Assembly (NCBI RefSeq): GCF_947855115.1
Contig: NZ_CANTZW010000035.1
Span: forward strand, 1-43,705
Length of the DNA: 43,705 nucleotides
Reading direction: 5' to 3'
DNA from: an uncultured Parabacteroides sp.
Lineage (GTDB): Bacteria > Bacteroidota > Bacteroidia > Bacteroidales > Tannerellaceae
Under the pieces are notes generated by a model. That model did no database searches. It saw only the letters and a program-made list of their open reading frames with translations, and was not told the DNA's origin. Numbering within the stretch: position 1 is the stretch's first letter; each line of letters begins with the position of its first letter. Of this stretch, positions 33,085-40,959 are shown piece after piece. The position numbers and the translations under genes were made by a program.

Positions 33085-33978
33085 ATGAATATGATAAATA
33101 AGAAAATAGGGGTATTACTATTGTTCGCTTTGCTCATTTCATTCGGGGCAAAGGCACAGAGTGCGACCTCCATGCGAATTAATGAAGTATTGGTTATCAA
33201 CGAGGATAATTTCGTTGATGACTATGGTAAACGTCATGGCTGGATCGAGTTGTTTAACTCTTCGGCGGGAACGGTAAATATCGCAGGATGTTATCTGACA
33301 GATGACAAAAACAATCCTATGAAATATCCAATCCCGAAGGGGGATGTCCTAACTCAGATCCAACCTCGTCAGCACACATTATTCTGGGCAGATGGGCAAC
33401 CTGACCGGGGTACTTTCCACGTAAACTTCATATTGGATCCGTTTAAAGAGAATTATATCGCTCTGTATGATGCAGATGGTAAAACATTGATCGACGAGGT
33501 AACGATCCCCGCCGGACAATTGGCAGACATCAGCTACGGTAGAGTTATCGATGGTAAAGAAGAGTGGGCTCAATTAAAAAAGGTTACTCCCAGCACGAAT
33601 AATTTGACGCTGGATTCTAACGATAAAATCGATAACTTCAGGCAAAACGACTCTTTTGGTATCGGTATGACCGTTACCGCTATGGCTGTTGTATTCTTGG
33701 GCTTATTCTTGTTATACATCATTTTCAAGCAAATCGGTAGATTATCGATATCCGCTAGTAAACGTAACGCACAAAAAGCCGCAGGAACTACAAGTATATC
33801 TGTTGATGCCGGACAAGAATCCGGAGAGCTTTTCGCTGCCATAGCTACCGCTTTATATGAGATGAGTGACGACAATCATGATATAGAGCACACGGTTCTA
33901 ACGATCCACAAGGTACAAAGAACTTATTCTCCTTGGAGTTCAAAACTCTACGGTTTGCGTCAAACCCCACATAAGTAA
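33085..33978 (+). CDS. Lamin-tail domain fused to OadG-type decarboxylase subunit
   Basis: The 297-residue protein has a signal peptide (cleavage after AKAQ, residue 25), then a beta-rich domain (about 27-150) with MRINEVLVINEDNFVDDYG, GWIELFN and AGCYLTDDKNNP. This is the pattern of lamin-tail (LTD) domains. A membrane helix (about 193-217) follows. The tail includes IATALYEMSDDNHDIEH, typical of OadG, the small subunit that anchors sodium-pumping decarboxylases. Ordinary OadG proteins are about 80 residues with only the helix and tail. The start could also be the ATG at 33091. The extracytoplasmic LTD has no known role here. Confidence 0.85.
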   Translation: MNMINKKIGVLLLFALLISFGAKAQSATSMRINEVLVINEDNFVDDYGKRHGWIELFNSSAGTVNIAGCYLTDDKNNPMKYPIPKGDVLTQIQPRQHTLFWADGQPDRGTFHVNFILDPFKENYIALYDADGKTLIDEVTIPAGQLADISYGRVIDGKEEWAQLKKVTPSTNNLTLDSNDKIDNFRQNDSFGIGMTVTAMAVVFLGLFLLYIIFKQIGRLSISASKRNAQKAAGTTSISVDAGQESGELFAAIATALYEMSDDNHDIEHTVLTIHKVQRTYSPWSSKLYGLRQTPHK

Positions 33979-33999
33979 TTATCTAAAAACGAACAAAGA

Positions 34000-34431
34000 A
34001 TGAAAAGTTTTAAATATACCATTAACGGTAATGTATATAAAGTACACATCAATTCTGTAGTGGATGACATCGCAGATGTTGAAGTAAATGGTACACCTTA
34101 TCAAGTAAAATTAGAGAAACCGGCCAAGAAACAAATGGTTACATTGAAACGTCCGGCTCAAGCGCCGACAACCGCAAGTGGTGATCCTATTGTAACTCGT
34201 CCGGCAGCCTCTACTACACAAGGTGCCGTAAAGACTCCGCTACCAGGTGTTATCTTGCAAGTTAAGTGCAATGTAGGTGATACCGTGAAGAGAGGTCAGA
34301 CATTGATTATCCTCGAGGCCATGAAGATGGAAAATAATATCAACGCTGACCGCGACGGTAAGATTATAGAAATTAAAGTACACAAGGGAGACTCTGTGCT
34401 AGAAGGTGCTGATCTCGTAGTAATCGGATAA
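34000..34431 (+). CDS. Biotin carboxyl carrier subunit of the decarboxylase
   Basis: The 143-residue protein has a biotinyl domain in its C-terminal 70 residues with the canonical EAMKMENNI; Lys109 is the biotinylated residue. An N-terminal beta domain (1-45) and a Pro/Ala/Thr linker (about 50-75) precede it, as in the gamma subunit (MmdC-like) of methylmalonyl-CoA decarboxylases. It carries CO2 on biotin from the alpha subunit to the beta subunit. It is 21 bases after the LTD-OadG gene and four bases before the beta subunit. Confidence 0.94.
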   Translation: MKSFKYTINGNVYKVHINSVVDDIADVEVNGTPYQVKLEKPAKKQMVTLKRPAQAPTTASGDPIVTRPAASTTQGAVKTPLPGVILQVKCNVGDTVKRGQTLIILEAMKMENNINADRDGKIIEIKVHKGDSVLEGADLVVIG

Positions 34432-34435
34432 GACT

Positions 34436-35596
34436 ATGCAAGAGAGCTTTTTAACATTTTTAGGTGAGAACTTACAACTGTTCCTTACCTATACAGGTGT
34501 ATACAACGCCACTCCAGGACATCTTATCATGATCTTGGTAGGTTTGTTGTTTATATTCCTGGCAATTAAGTATGAGTTTGAACCTATGCTTTTGATCCCT
34601 ATCGGATTTGGTATCTTGATCGGTAATATTCCTTTCAAGGACGCTGGTCTTCAGGTAGGTATTTATGAGCAAGGCTCTGTACTTAACATCCTTTACCAGG
34701 GTGTGACCTCCGGATGGTATCCACCATTGATCTTCCTCGGTATCGGGGCCATGACCGATTTTTCCGCATTAATTTCCAACCCGAAATTAATGTTGATTGG
34801 TGCGGCGGCCCAGTTCGGTATCTTTGGTGCCTACATTATCGCTCTTCAAATGGGATTCGAGCCGAACCAAGCAGGAGCTATCGGTATTATCGGTGGTGCC
34901 GACGGTCCGACCGCAATCTTCCTTTCTTCTAAGCTAGCGCCTAACTTAATGGGTGCGATTGCGGTATCCGCTTATTCATACATGGCGCTGGTTCCTATTA
35001 TCCAACCGCCATTCATGAGATTGCTTACGACTAAGAAAGAACGTTTGATCCGTATGAAACCGCCAAGAGCCGTTTCTTCCACAGAGAAGATCATTTTCCC
35101 GATCGTCGGTTTATTACTGACTTGCTTCTTGGTTCCGTCTGGATTGCCATTGTTAGGCATGTTATTCTTCGGAAACCTATTGAAAGAAAGTGGTGTGACT
35201 CGTCGTTTAGCAGAGACAGCCCGTGGTCCGCTGATCGATACAATCACGATCTTATTGGGTATAACGGTAGGTGCTTCTACTCAAGCGACTCAATTCTTGA
35301 CATTGAACTCTATCAAGATTTTCGGTTTGGGAGCATTATCTTTCGTAATCGCTACTTGTGCCGGAGTATTGTTTGTTAAATTGTTCAATTTAATATTGAA
35401 AGACGGTAATAAGATCAACCCGCTTATCGGTAACGCCGGAGTATCTGCGGTTCCCGACTCTGCTCGTATCTCTCAAGTAGTAGGTTTGGAATACGACCCA
35501 ACTAACTATTTGTTGATGCATGCTATGGGTCCAAACGTAGCAGGTGTAATCGGTTCCGCAGTAGCGGCTGGTATCTTGTTAGGATTCCTGGGTTAA
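34436..35596 (+). CDS. mmdB: Sodium-pumping decarboxylase beta subunit
   Basis: The 386-residue inner-membrane protein has about nine helices and the OadB/MmdB signature regions GIGAMTDFSALISNPKLMLI, GAIGIIGGADGPTAIFLSSK and NPLIGNAGVSAVPDSARISQ. The aspartate in the GGADGPT segment and the NAGVSAVPDSAR segment belong to the sodium path. It decarboxylates carboxybiotin and exports Na+ in exchange, so the last fermentation step conserves energy. It ends the cluster and a strong hairpin terminator follows. Confidence 0.95.
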   Translation: MQESFLTFLGENLQLFLTYTGVYNATPGHLIMILVGLLFIFLAIKYEFEPMLLIPIGFGILIGNIPFKDAGLQVGIYEQGSVLNILYQGVTSGWYPPLIFLGIGAMTDFSALISNPKLMLIGAAAQFGIFGAYIIALQMGFEPNQAGAIGIIGGADGPTAIFLSSKLAPNLMGAIAVSAYSYMALVPIIQPPFMRLLTTKKERLIRMKPPRAVSSTEKIIFPIVGLLLTCFLVPSGLPLLGMLFFGNLLKESGVTRRLAETARGPLIDTITILLGITVGASTQATQFLTLNSIKIFGLGALSFVIATCAGVLFVKLFNLILKDGNKINPLIGNAGVSAVPDSARISQVVGLEYDPTNYLLMHAMGPNVAGVIGSAVAAGILLGFLG

Positions 35597-35613
35597 CAAT
35601 TAATGATCCATAT

Positions 35614-35652
35614 AAAAAGGCGAGATCCGTAATAGATCTCGCCTTTATTATT
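35614..35652. terminator. Bidirectional terminator between mmdB and the small membrane gene
   Basis: AAAGGCGAGATC pairs perfectly with GATCTCGCCTTT over 12 bp, with A on one side and T on the other. It serves mmdB on the plus strand and the convergent small gene on the minus strand. Confidence 0.88.
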
Positions 35653-35656
35653 GACC

Positions 35657-35803
35657 TTAGATAGTCTGCTCTACAGGAACTGGGGAAATCTCCATGCTCG
35701 TATCTTCCACCAATGTTGTCCCAAGGAACAGCCAGATCATTAAAAGAATTATAGCGACAACCACACCAAATACCAATAGTGTATTTACACTTTTCTTACT
35801 CAT
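35657..35803 (-). CDS. 48-residue single-pass membrane protein, unknown function
   Basis: A minus-strand frame from ATG at 35803 to TAA at 35657 encodes 48 residues beginning MSKKSVNTLLVFGVVVA. One strong hydrophobic helix (about residues 8-28) is followed by a short acidic tail (LVEDTSMEISPVPVEQTI). A purine-rich AAAGAG precedes the start by a few bases. The stop lies five bases before a strong hairpin terminator. It follows tsaB by 66 bases and is on the same strand. The N-in, C-out orientation is likely. I recognise no family. Confidence 0.65.
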   Translation of the reverse strand: MSKKSVNTLLVFGVVVAIILLMIWLFLGTTLVEDTSMEISPVPVEQTI

Positions 35804-35869
35804 CTCTTTAACTCATTTATTCATTTTAGAATAAACAACCAGACAGTGGATTTAGTTGCGTCTCTTTTT

Positions 35870-36586
35870 TTATTTATTCTTCCCTAATGCCTCGTTCAGT
35901 ACTTTATTCTTTGCGATTGTCGCTTGGAACTCTTTCAAATAGAAAGGTTCGAAATAAGCTACATTCTCAAAATGCCCTTCATCAAACGCCTTTTTCGATA
36001 AAGAGGCCATATTTACCGCTAACGGATGAATATCATTCATGAAGCATGCGTTCGGAGAAGTGATCACTTCCTTACATTTATCGGCCCCATCCCCAAAGAA
36101 ACACACTTTGCTTTTTTCCAAGAAAGATACATATGAATTGGCATCTATGATATCAGCAGTCACAGCACGTATCATATTAAGACGAGAATCATAGATCGCA
36201 GAATAGACTTCCATTCGACGAGCATCCAACATTGCACAATATAAACAATCGGCCTCCTTTCCATTTTTCCGGATAGCGGCAGATGCCAAGATATCCAACG
36301 TATGGATACCAATTAAAGGAATGTCATATCCAAAACATAATCCCTTGGCAACAGATACACCGATACGTAATCCCGTATAAGACCCCGGACCGCTACTTAC
36401 CGCCACAGCATCCAGTTTTATTCCTTTCGATTTCGCTGCCTTTAACGCCTCTTCGATATAAACACCCAATAATGTCGCATGAGACGGTCCTTCAAACGAA
36501 GCCTTCTCAAAAACGATCTCCTCTCCTTCCGACAGGGCTACTGAACATACGGAAGTGGATGTCTCAATATTTAAAATCAATGACAT
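35870..36586 (-). CDS. tsaB: tRNA threonylcarbamoyladenosine synthesis protein TsaB
   Basis: The 238-residue ASKHA-fold protein opens with LNIETSTSVCSVALSEG and contains VSSGPGSYTGLRIGVSVAKG, the TsaB hallmark, and later CAMLDARRMEVYSAIYD. It supports TsaD in making the t6A modification at position 37 of ANN-reading tRNAs; it has no catalytic activity itself. The tsaD and tsaE genes are not in the window. It is divergent from yicC across a 253-base gap with no clear promoter on its side, though TACCTTCG at about 36650 is a weak candidate. Confidence 0.93.
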   Translation of the reverse strand: MSLILNIETSTSVCSVALSEGEEIVFEKASFEGPSHATLLGVYIEEALKAAKSKGIKLDAVAVSSGPGSYTGLRIGVSVAKGLCFGYDIPLIGIHTLDILASAAIRKNGKEADCLYCAMLDARRMEVYSAIYDSRLNMIRAVTADIIDANSYVSFLEKSKVCFFGDGADKCKEVITSPNACFMNDIHPLAVNMASLSKKAFDEGHFENVAYFEPFYLKEFQATIAKNKVLNEALGKNK

Positions 36587-36813
36587 AATAATTAACTATT
36601 AACAATTGGTAATTGAATGAAAAAACAATCTCAACCCCTCAATCTGATTATGCTGCGAAGGTAGGTAAAAAATTCTTTATACTATTAAAATGCTATTTTT
36701 AAAGCTATATTCAACACACAGACTTTTCAAAGAATATGTTTTAAAGATGAAGGTAGCCCCATGAGAGACATCTATTTATACGAAAATAAATATCAAATCT
36801 AAAAGGAAAGCAC
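36587..36813. other. AT-rich divergent intergenic region
   Basis: The longest gap without a gene. It contains AT-rich sequence and simple palindromic pieces (for example CAATTGG/TAATTG near 36603-36615). I see no RNA gene, binding site repeat or small open frame that I would defend. Confidence 0.4.
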
Positions 36814-36821
36814 TATCTTTG
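36814..36821 (+). promoter_or_regulatory. -7 promoter element for the yicC-gmk-nadD set
   Basis: TATCTTTG fits TAnnTTTG and lies 18 bases before the yicC ATG, giving a very short leader. Confidence 0.55.
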
Positions 36822-36839
36822 CGCAAACTTTTGAAAAAA

Positions 36840-37712
36840 ATGATACAATCAATGACTGGGTTCGGTAAGGTTACAGCCGAGCTCCCTTCAAAAAAAGTAA
36901 CCGTAGAGATAAAGGCTTTAAATAGTAAGCAATTGGATTTGTCCACCCGCATTCCTTCTCTATATAAAGATCGGGAAATGGAGCTTCGAAGCCTGTTACT
37001 TCAATCTTTGGAGCGTGGAAAAGTTGAGTTCAATATCTTTATAGAATATATAGGCAAAGATACTCCTACACAGATTAATTTTGCTGCGGTGGAGAATTAC
37101 TATAACCAAATCAAGGCAATCGCTTGGAAATTAGGAATAGATGTACCGACGGATTGGTTCCAGACATTGCTTCGAATGCCAGACGCGATTAAATCCGAAA
37201 ATGTAGAGCCAGATGAATCCGAATGGGAAGTGGTTTCAACAGCGGTAAAAGAGGCTATCGAGCATTTGTGTGATTTCCGTATTCAAGAAGGAGCTATGTT
37301 ACAGAAACTCTTTGAGCAAAAGATAGCCAATATCGCCGCTCTATTGAAAGAAGTGGAAAAATACGAGGGCGAACGTATAGAAAAGATCAAGGCTCGTATC
37401 ACGGATAACTTGCAAAAGGTTGCTGATAAGGATTACGATAAGAACCGGTTCGAGCAAGAAATGATCTATTATATTGAAAAACTGGATATCAACGAGGAAA
37501 AGAACCGGTTGGACAACCATTTAAAATATTTCATATCTACCATGGAATCCGGTCACGGACAAGGTAAAAAGCTGGGCTTTATCGCACAAGAAATGGGACG
37601 AGAGATCAATACACTCGGTTCAAAGAGTAATCACGCCGAGATGCAAAAGATTGTGGTTCAGATGAAAGACGAGTTAGAACAAATAAAAGAACAGGTTTTA
37701 AACGTACTATAA
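36840..37712 (+). CDS. yicC: YicC-family endoribonuclease
   Basis: The 290-residue protein starts MIQSMTGFGK and contains the family patterns KALNSKQLDLSTRIP and the C-terminal QEMGREINTLGSKSNHAEMQ. The C-terminal part (DUF1732) holds acidic residues thought to bind metal. E. coli YicC has been reported as an endoribonuclease that promotes degradation of the small RNA RyhB. The open frame extends seven codons upstream from a TTG, but the ATG at 36840 matches the universal family start. It is 13 bases before gmk, a very common pairing. Confidence 0.93.
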   Translation: MIQSMTGFGKVTAELPSKKVTVEIKALNSKQLDLSTRIPSLYKDREMELRSLLLQSLERGKVEFNIFIEYIGKDTPTQINFAAVENYYNQIKAIAWKLGIDVPTDWFQTLLRMPDAIKSENVEPDESEWEVVSTAVKEAIEHLCDFRIQEGAMLQKLFEQKIANIAALLKEVEKYEGERIEKIKARITDNLQKVADKDYDKNRFEQEMIYYIEKLDINEEKNRLDNHLKYFISTMESGHGQGKKLGFIAQEMGREINTLGSKSNHAEMQKIVVQMKDELEQIKEQVLNVL

Positions 37713-37725
37713 AAGATTAACAGGA

Positions 37726-38292
37726 ATGGCTGGAAAATTAATCATCTTCTCCGCACCTTCGGGTTCCGGAAAATCAACCATTATTAATTATCTTTTAAAA
37801 CAGGATTTGCATCTTCGTTTTTCCATCTCGGCTACCAGCCGAGCTCCCCGGGGTACAGAAAGGAACGGCGTGGAATATTATTTCCTTACGCCGGAAGAGT
37901 TTCGTACCCGGATAGCGAATGGCGATTTTTTGGAATATGAGGAAGTATATACCGATAAATATTACGGCACATTAAAGAGCGAGGTGGAGCGTATATTGAA
38001 TGAAGGAGATAACGTGATTTTCGACGTGGATGTGGTAGGTGGATGCAATATCAAAAAATTCTATGGAGACCGTGCCCTTTCGGTCTTCATTCAGCCTCCT
38101 AGCATTGCCGCACTTCGGGAACGACTGGAAGGTAGAGGAACAGACAGCCCGGAAGTTATCGAAAGCCGTATCGCCAAGGCTGAGTATGAGCTGGGTTTCT
38201 CAGGACAATTTGATAAGGTGGTCGTAAACGATGATCTGGAGATCGCTAAAAAAAATGTGTTGGAGATTATTCGTGAGTTCTTAAACAAATAG
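37726..38292 (+). CDS. gmk: Guanylate kinase
   Basis: The 188-residue enzyme converts GMP to GDP with ATP. It has the P-loop IFSAPSGSGKSTI (about 6-18), the GMP-binding SATSRAPRGTERNGVEYYF, the YGT of KYYGTLKSEV, and the adenine/lid region RGTDSPEVIESRI. Length and layout are standard. It lies between yicC and a 60-residue membrane protein on the plus strand. Confidence 0.97.
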   Translation: MAGKLIIFSAPSGSGKSTIINYLLKQDLHLRFSISATSRAPRGTERNGVEYYFLTPEEFRTRIANGDFLEYEEVYTDKYYGTLKSEVERILNEGDNVIFDVDVVGGCNIKKFYGDRALSVFIQPPSIAALRERLEGRGTDSPEVIESRIAKAEYELGFSGQFDKVVVNDDLEIAKKNVLEIIREFLNK

Positions 38293-38295
38293 CCT

Positions 38296-38478
38296 ATGCC
38301 TAATATTTTCAAGAATACCCGTTTTATGATGGGGCTTTCTATCGTTTGCGGGATAGCAAGCCTTATAGTAGGCGGTATCAGCCTGTATTATAAAGAATAC
38401 ATCATCGGAGGAGCCTTGATATTCAACATATTCATTTGTTTCATCAACTATAAGGGTTGGAAAAAAAAGGTTAAATAA
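38296..38478 (+). CDS. 60-residue two-helix membrane protein
   Basis: The small protein starts three bases after gmk and ends seven bases before nadD, on the same strand, and fills the gap almost exactly. It has two predicted membrane helices (about 11-30 and 36-52) with a short loop YYKEYI and a Lys-rich C-terminus, suggesting both ends in the cytoplasm. Its tight spacing argues for a real gene. I recognise no family, though similar small proteins may occur between gmk and nadD in related genomes. Confidence 0.7.
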   Translation: MPNIFKNTRFMMGLSIVCGIASLIVGGISLYYKEYIIGGALIFNIFICFINYKGWKKKVK

Positions 38479-38485
38479 AAATCTG

Positions 38486-39052
38486 ATGGGACTCAAGACC
38501 GGAATTTACAGTGGATCGTTTAATCCCATTCACATAGGCCATCTCGCTTTAGCGAACTGGCTGTGTGAATTCGAGGGACTGGATGAAGTATGGTTCGTGA
38601 TCACACCTCACAATCCCTTGAAGAAAAAGAACGAGTTACTTGATGATTCTTTGCGCTTAGAGATGGCTAAGGCCGCTATCTCCGGATATCCGAAATTCAA
38701 GGTAAGCGACATTGAATTCCATCTTCCGAAACCTTCTTATTCCATTGATACCCTACGAACATTATCCCACGATTATCCGGATAGGGACTTTTATTTTATC
38801 ATGGGAGCCGATAACTGGCAACTTTTCCCCCGATGGAAAAACTTCGAGGAAATCCTCAATAATTATAAACTATTGGTTTATCCCCGCCAAGGTTTCGAGA
38901 TCTCGATCCCGGAGATTTACCCCAATGTAAAAAAAGTAAACGCTCCCCTAATGGAAATATCTTCCACTTTTATTCGTAATGCATATCAATCCGGTAAAGA
39001 TGTCCGTTTCTTCCTTCCAGAAGGGATACGTTCCTATTTTAAGACGGAGTAA
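38486..39052 (+). CDS. nadD: Nicotinate-nucleotide adenylyltransferase
   Basis: The 188-residue enzyme adenylates nicotinate mononucleotide in NAD synthesis. The nucleotide-binding motif is GSFNPIHIGHLAL (about 10-22) with an HxGH, followed by FVITPHNPLKKK, the DTLR region SYSIDTLRTL, and the second motif ISSTFIRNAYQSG. It lies in the yicC-gmk set, a combination often found together. A strong terminator is not obvious before lysS. Confidence 0.95.
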   Translation: MGLKTGIYSGSFNPIHIGHLALANWLCEFEGLDEVWFVITPHNPLKKKNELLDDSLRLEMAKAAISGYPKFKVSDIEFHLPKPSYSIDTLRTLSHDYPDRDFYFIMGADNWQLFPRWKNFEEILNNYKLLVYPRQGFEISIPEIYPNVKKVNAPLMEISSTFIRNAYQSGKDVRFFLPEGIRSYFKTE

Positions 39053-39181
39053 TCCATCTCCATACAAGTTATTTTAGTTTCTTACACACGAAACATTTAC
39101 CCCGTCACAACGAAACAGATGTTCCCTTTGAAATTTCTCTTAGGAGGAAAGCCTTTTACTATATAAGTCAGAAATATTTTG

Positions 39182-39189
39182 TACTTTTG
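39182..39189 (+). promoter_or_regulatory. -7 promoter element for lysS
   Basis: TACTTTTG fits TAnnTTTG, 27 bases before the lysS ATG, at the end of a 164-base gap. The matching -33 TTG is missing. Confidence 0.55.
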
Positions 39190-39216
39190 CGCTGTATTAT
39201 ACAAAATAATAGCATA

Positions 39217-40947
39217 ATGAATCTATTAGAACTGAGTGAACAGGAAATAATAAGACGTAATAGCATGGAGCAGTTACGTCAGATGGGGATAGAGCCTTAT
39301 CCCGCAGCTGAGTATGTAACGAACGCATTTTCCAAAGAAATAAAAGAGACATTCAAAGATGACGCTGAACCACGCCCGGTAAGTATTGCCGGCCGTATCA
39401 TGAGCCGTCGTATTATGGGCAAGGCTTCCTTTATGGAATTGCAGGATTCCGAGGGTAGAATACAAGTCTATATCTCTCGCGATGATATTTGTCCGGATGA
39501 GAATAAAGACACCTACAACGTCGTTTTCAAGAAATTGTTGGATATTGGCGATTTCGTCGGGATCAAAGGATTTGTTTTCCGTACTCAGATGGGAGAGATT
39601 TCCGTTCACGCACAAGAATTGACAGTTCTGTCTAAATCACTCCGTCCGTTACCTGTTGTCAAATATAAAGATGGTGTCGCTTACGATGGTTTTAATGACC
39701 CGGAGCTTCGTTATCGTCAACGTTACGTAGACCTAGTAGTAAACGAGGGTGTAAAAGATATTTTCATTAAACGCGCGGCCATTATCAAGACCATGCGTAT
39801 GGTATTGGATGAGGCAGGATACACAGAGGTAGAGACCCCGATCTTGCAATCTATCGCCGGAGGAGCCAGTGCACGCCCATTCATAACACATCACAATTCC
39901 TTGGATATTGATTTGTATTTACGTATTGCCACTGAATTGTATCTGAAACGACTGATCGTGGGAGGTTTCGAAGGCGTATACGAAATCGGAAAGAACTTCC
40001 GCAACGAAGGCATGGACCGTACGCATAATCCGGAATTCACCTGTATGGAGCTTTATGTTCAATACAAGGATTATAACTGGATGATGAGTTTCACAGAGAA
40101 GCTATTGGAGCGTATCTGTATTGCCGTTAACGGTACGAGCGAAAGTACGATCGACGGTAAAACGATCAGCTTCAAGGCTCCTTTCCGTCGCTTACCGATC
40201 TTGGAAGCGATCAAGGAAAAGACAGGTTACGACTTAGAAGGCAAGACCGAGGAAGAAATCCGTGCGATTTGCAAAGAATTGAAAATGGAGATTGATGACA
40301 CAATGGGCAAAGGCAAATTGATTGATGAGATCTTCGGGGAATTCTGCGAAAGCACATTTATCCAGCCGACCTTTATTATCGACTACCCGGTAGAGATGAG
40401 CCCGCTGACCAAGATGCACCGTAGCAAACCAGGATTAACCGAGCGTTTCGAGCTGATGGTAAACGGAAAGGAATTGGCGAATGCCTATAGCGAGCTGAAC
40501 GATCCGATCGACCAAGAAGAACGTTTCAAAGAGCAATTACGCTTGAGTGAGAAAGGTGATGACGAAGCGATGTTCATTGATCAAGATTTCTTGCGTGCCC
40601 TACAATTCGGTATGCCTCCGACATCGGGTATCGGCATCGGAATCGACCGTCTGGTAATGTTGATGACAGGGCAGACAACGATCCAAGAAGTATTACTTTT
40701 CCCGCAAATGCGCCCGGAAAAAACAGTCAAGAAAGACAACGCTGATAAATACGTAGCTTTAGGGATTTCCGAAGAGTGGGTTCCTGTCTTGCAAAAAGCC
40801 GGCTACCTAACGGTTGACACATTAAAAGTAGCGAACGCAAATAAATTAAGACAAGATCTTTGCGAGCTTAATAAAAAATACAAATTAGAACTGCAAAATC
40901 CTACGATCCAAGAAGTAGAAACCTGGATCGCCAATGTAGGAGAATAA
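39217..40947 (+). CDS. lysS: Lysyl-tRNA synthetase, class II, with C-terminal extension
   Basis: The 576-residue enzyme charges tRNA-Lys. It has an OB-fold anticodon domain (about 55-150), motif 1 around RYRQRYVDLVVNEGVKD, motif 2 FRNEGMDRTHNPEFTCMELY and motif 3 SGIGIGIDRLVMLMTG. After the usual end (FPQMRPE) come about 75 extra residues with ALGISEEWVPVLQKAGYLTV, resembling a helix-hairpin-helix module. The frame opens ten codons earlier, but the ATG at 39217 is the better start, with a promoter element just upstream. It is followed by gpsA after 12 bases. Confidence 0.97.
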   Translation: MNLLELSEQEIIRRNSMEQLRQMGIEPYPAAEYVTNAFSKEIKETFKDDAEPRPVSIAGRIMSRRIMGKASFMELQDSEGRIQVYISRDDICPDENKDTYNVVFKKLLDIGDFVGIKGFVFRTQMGEISVHAQELTVLSKSLRPLPVVKYKDGVAYDGFNDPELRYRQRYVDLVVNEGVKDIFIKRAAIIKTMRMVLDEAGYTEVETPILQSIAGGASARPFITHHNSLDIDLYLRIATELYLKRLIVGGFEGVYEIGKNFRNEGMDRTHNPEFTCMELYVQYKDYNWMMSFTEKLLERICIAVNGTSESTIDGKTISFKAPFRRLPILEAIKEKTGYDLEGKTEEEIRAICKELKMEIDDTMGKGKLIDEIFGEFCESTFIQPTFIIDYPVEMSPLTKMHRSKPGLTERFELMVNGKELANAYSELNDPIDQEERFKEQLRLSEKGDDEAMFIDQDFLRALQFGMPPTSGIGIGIDRLVMLMTGQTTIQEVLLFPQMRPEKTVKKDNADKYVALGISEEWVPVLQKAGYLTVDTLKVANANKLRQDLCELNKKYKLELQNPTIQEVETWIANVGE

Positions 40948-40959
40948 AAGCGTGATACT

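Noticed and set aside
39053..39180. Short repeats of GAAACA before lysS (near 39090 and 39111) as a T-box-like or regulatory leader.
   Set aside because: Two six-base copies in AT-rich DNA are expected by chance, and no structured leader was seen.
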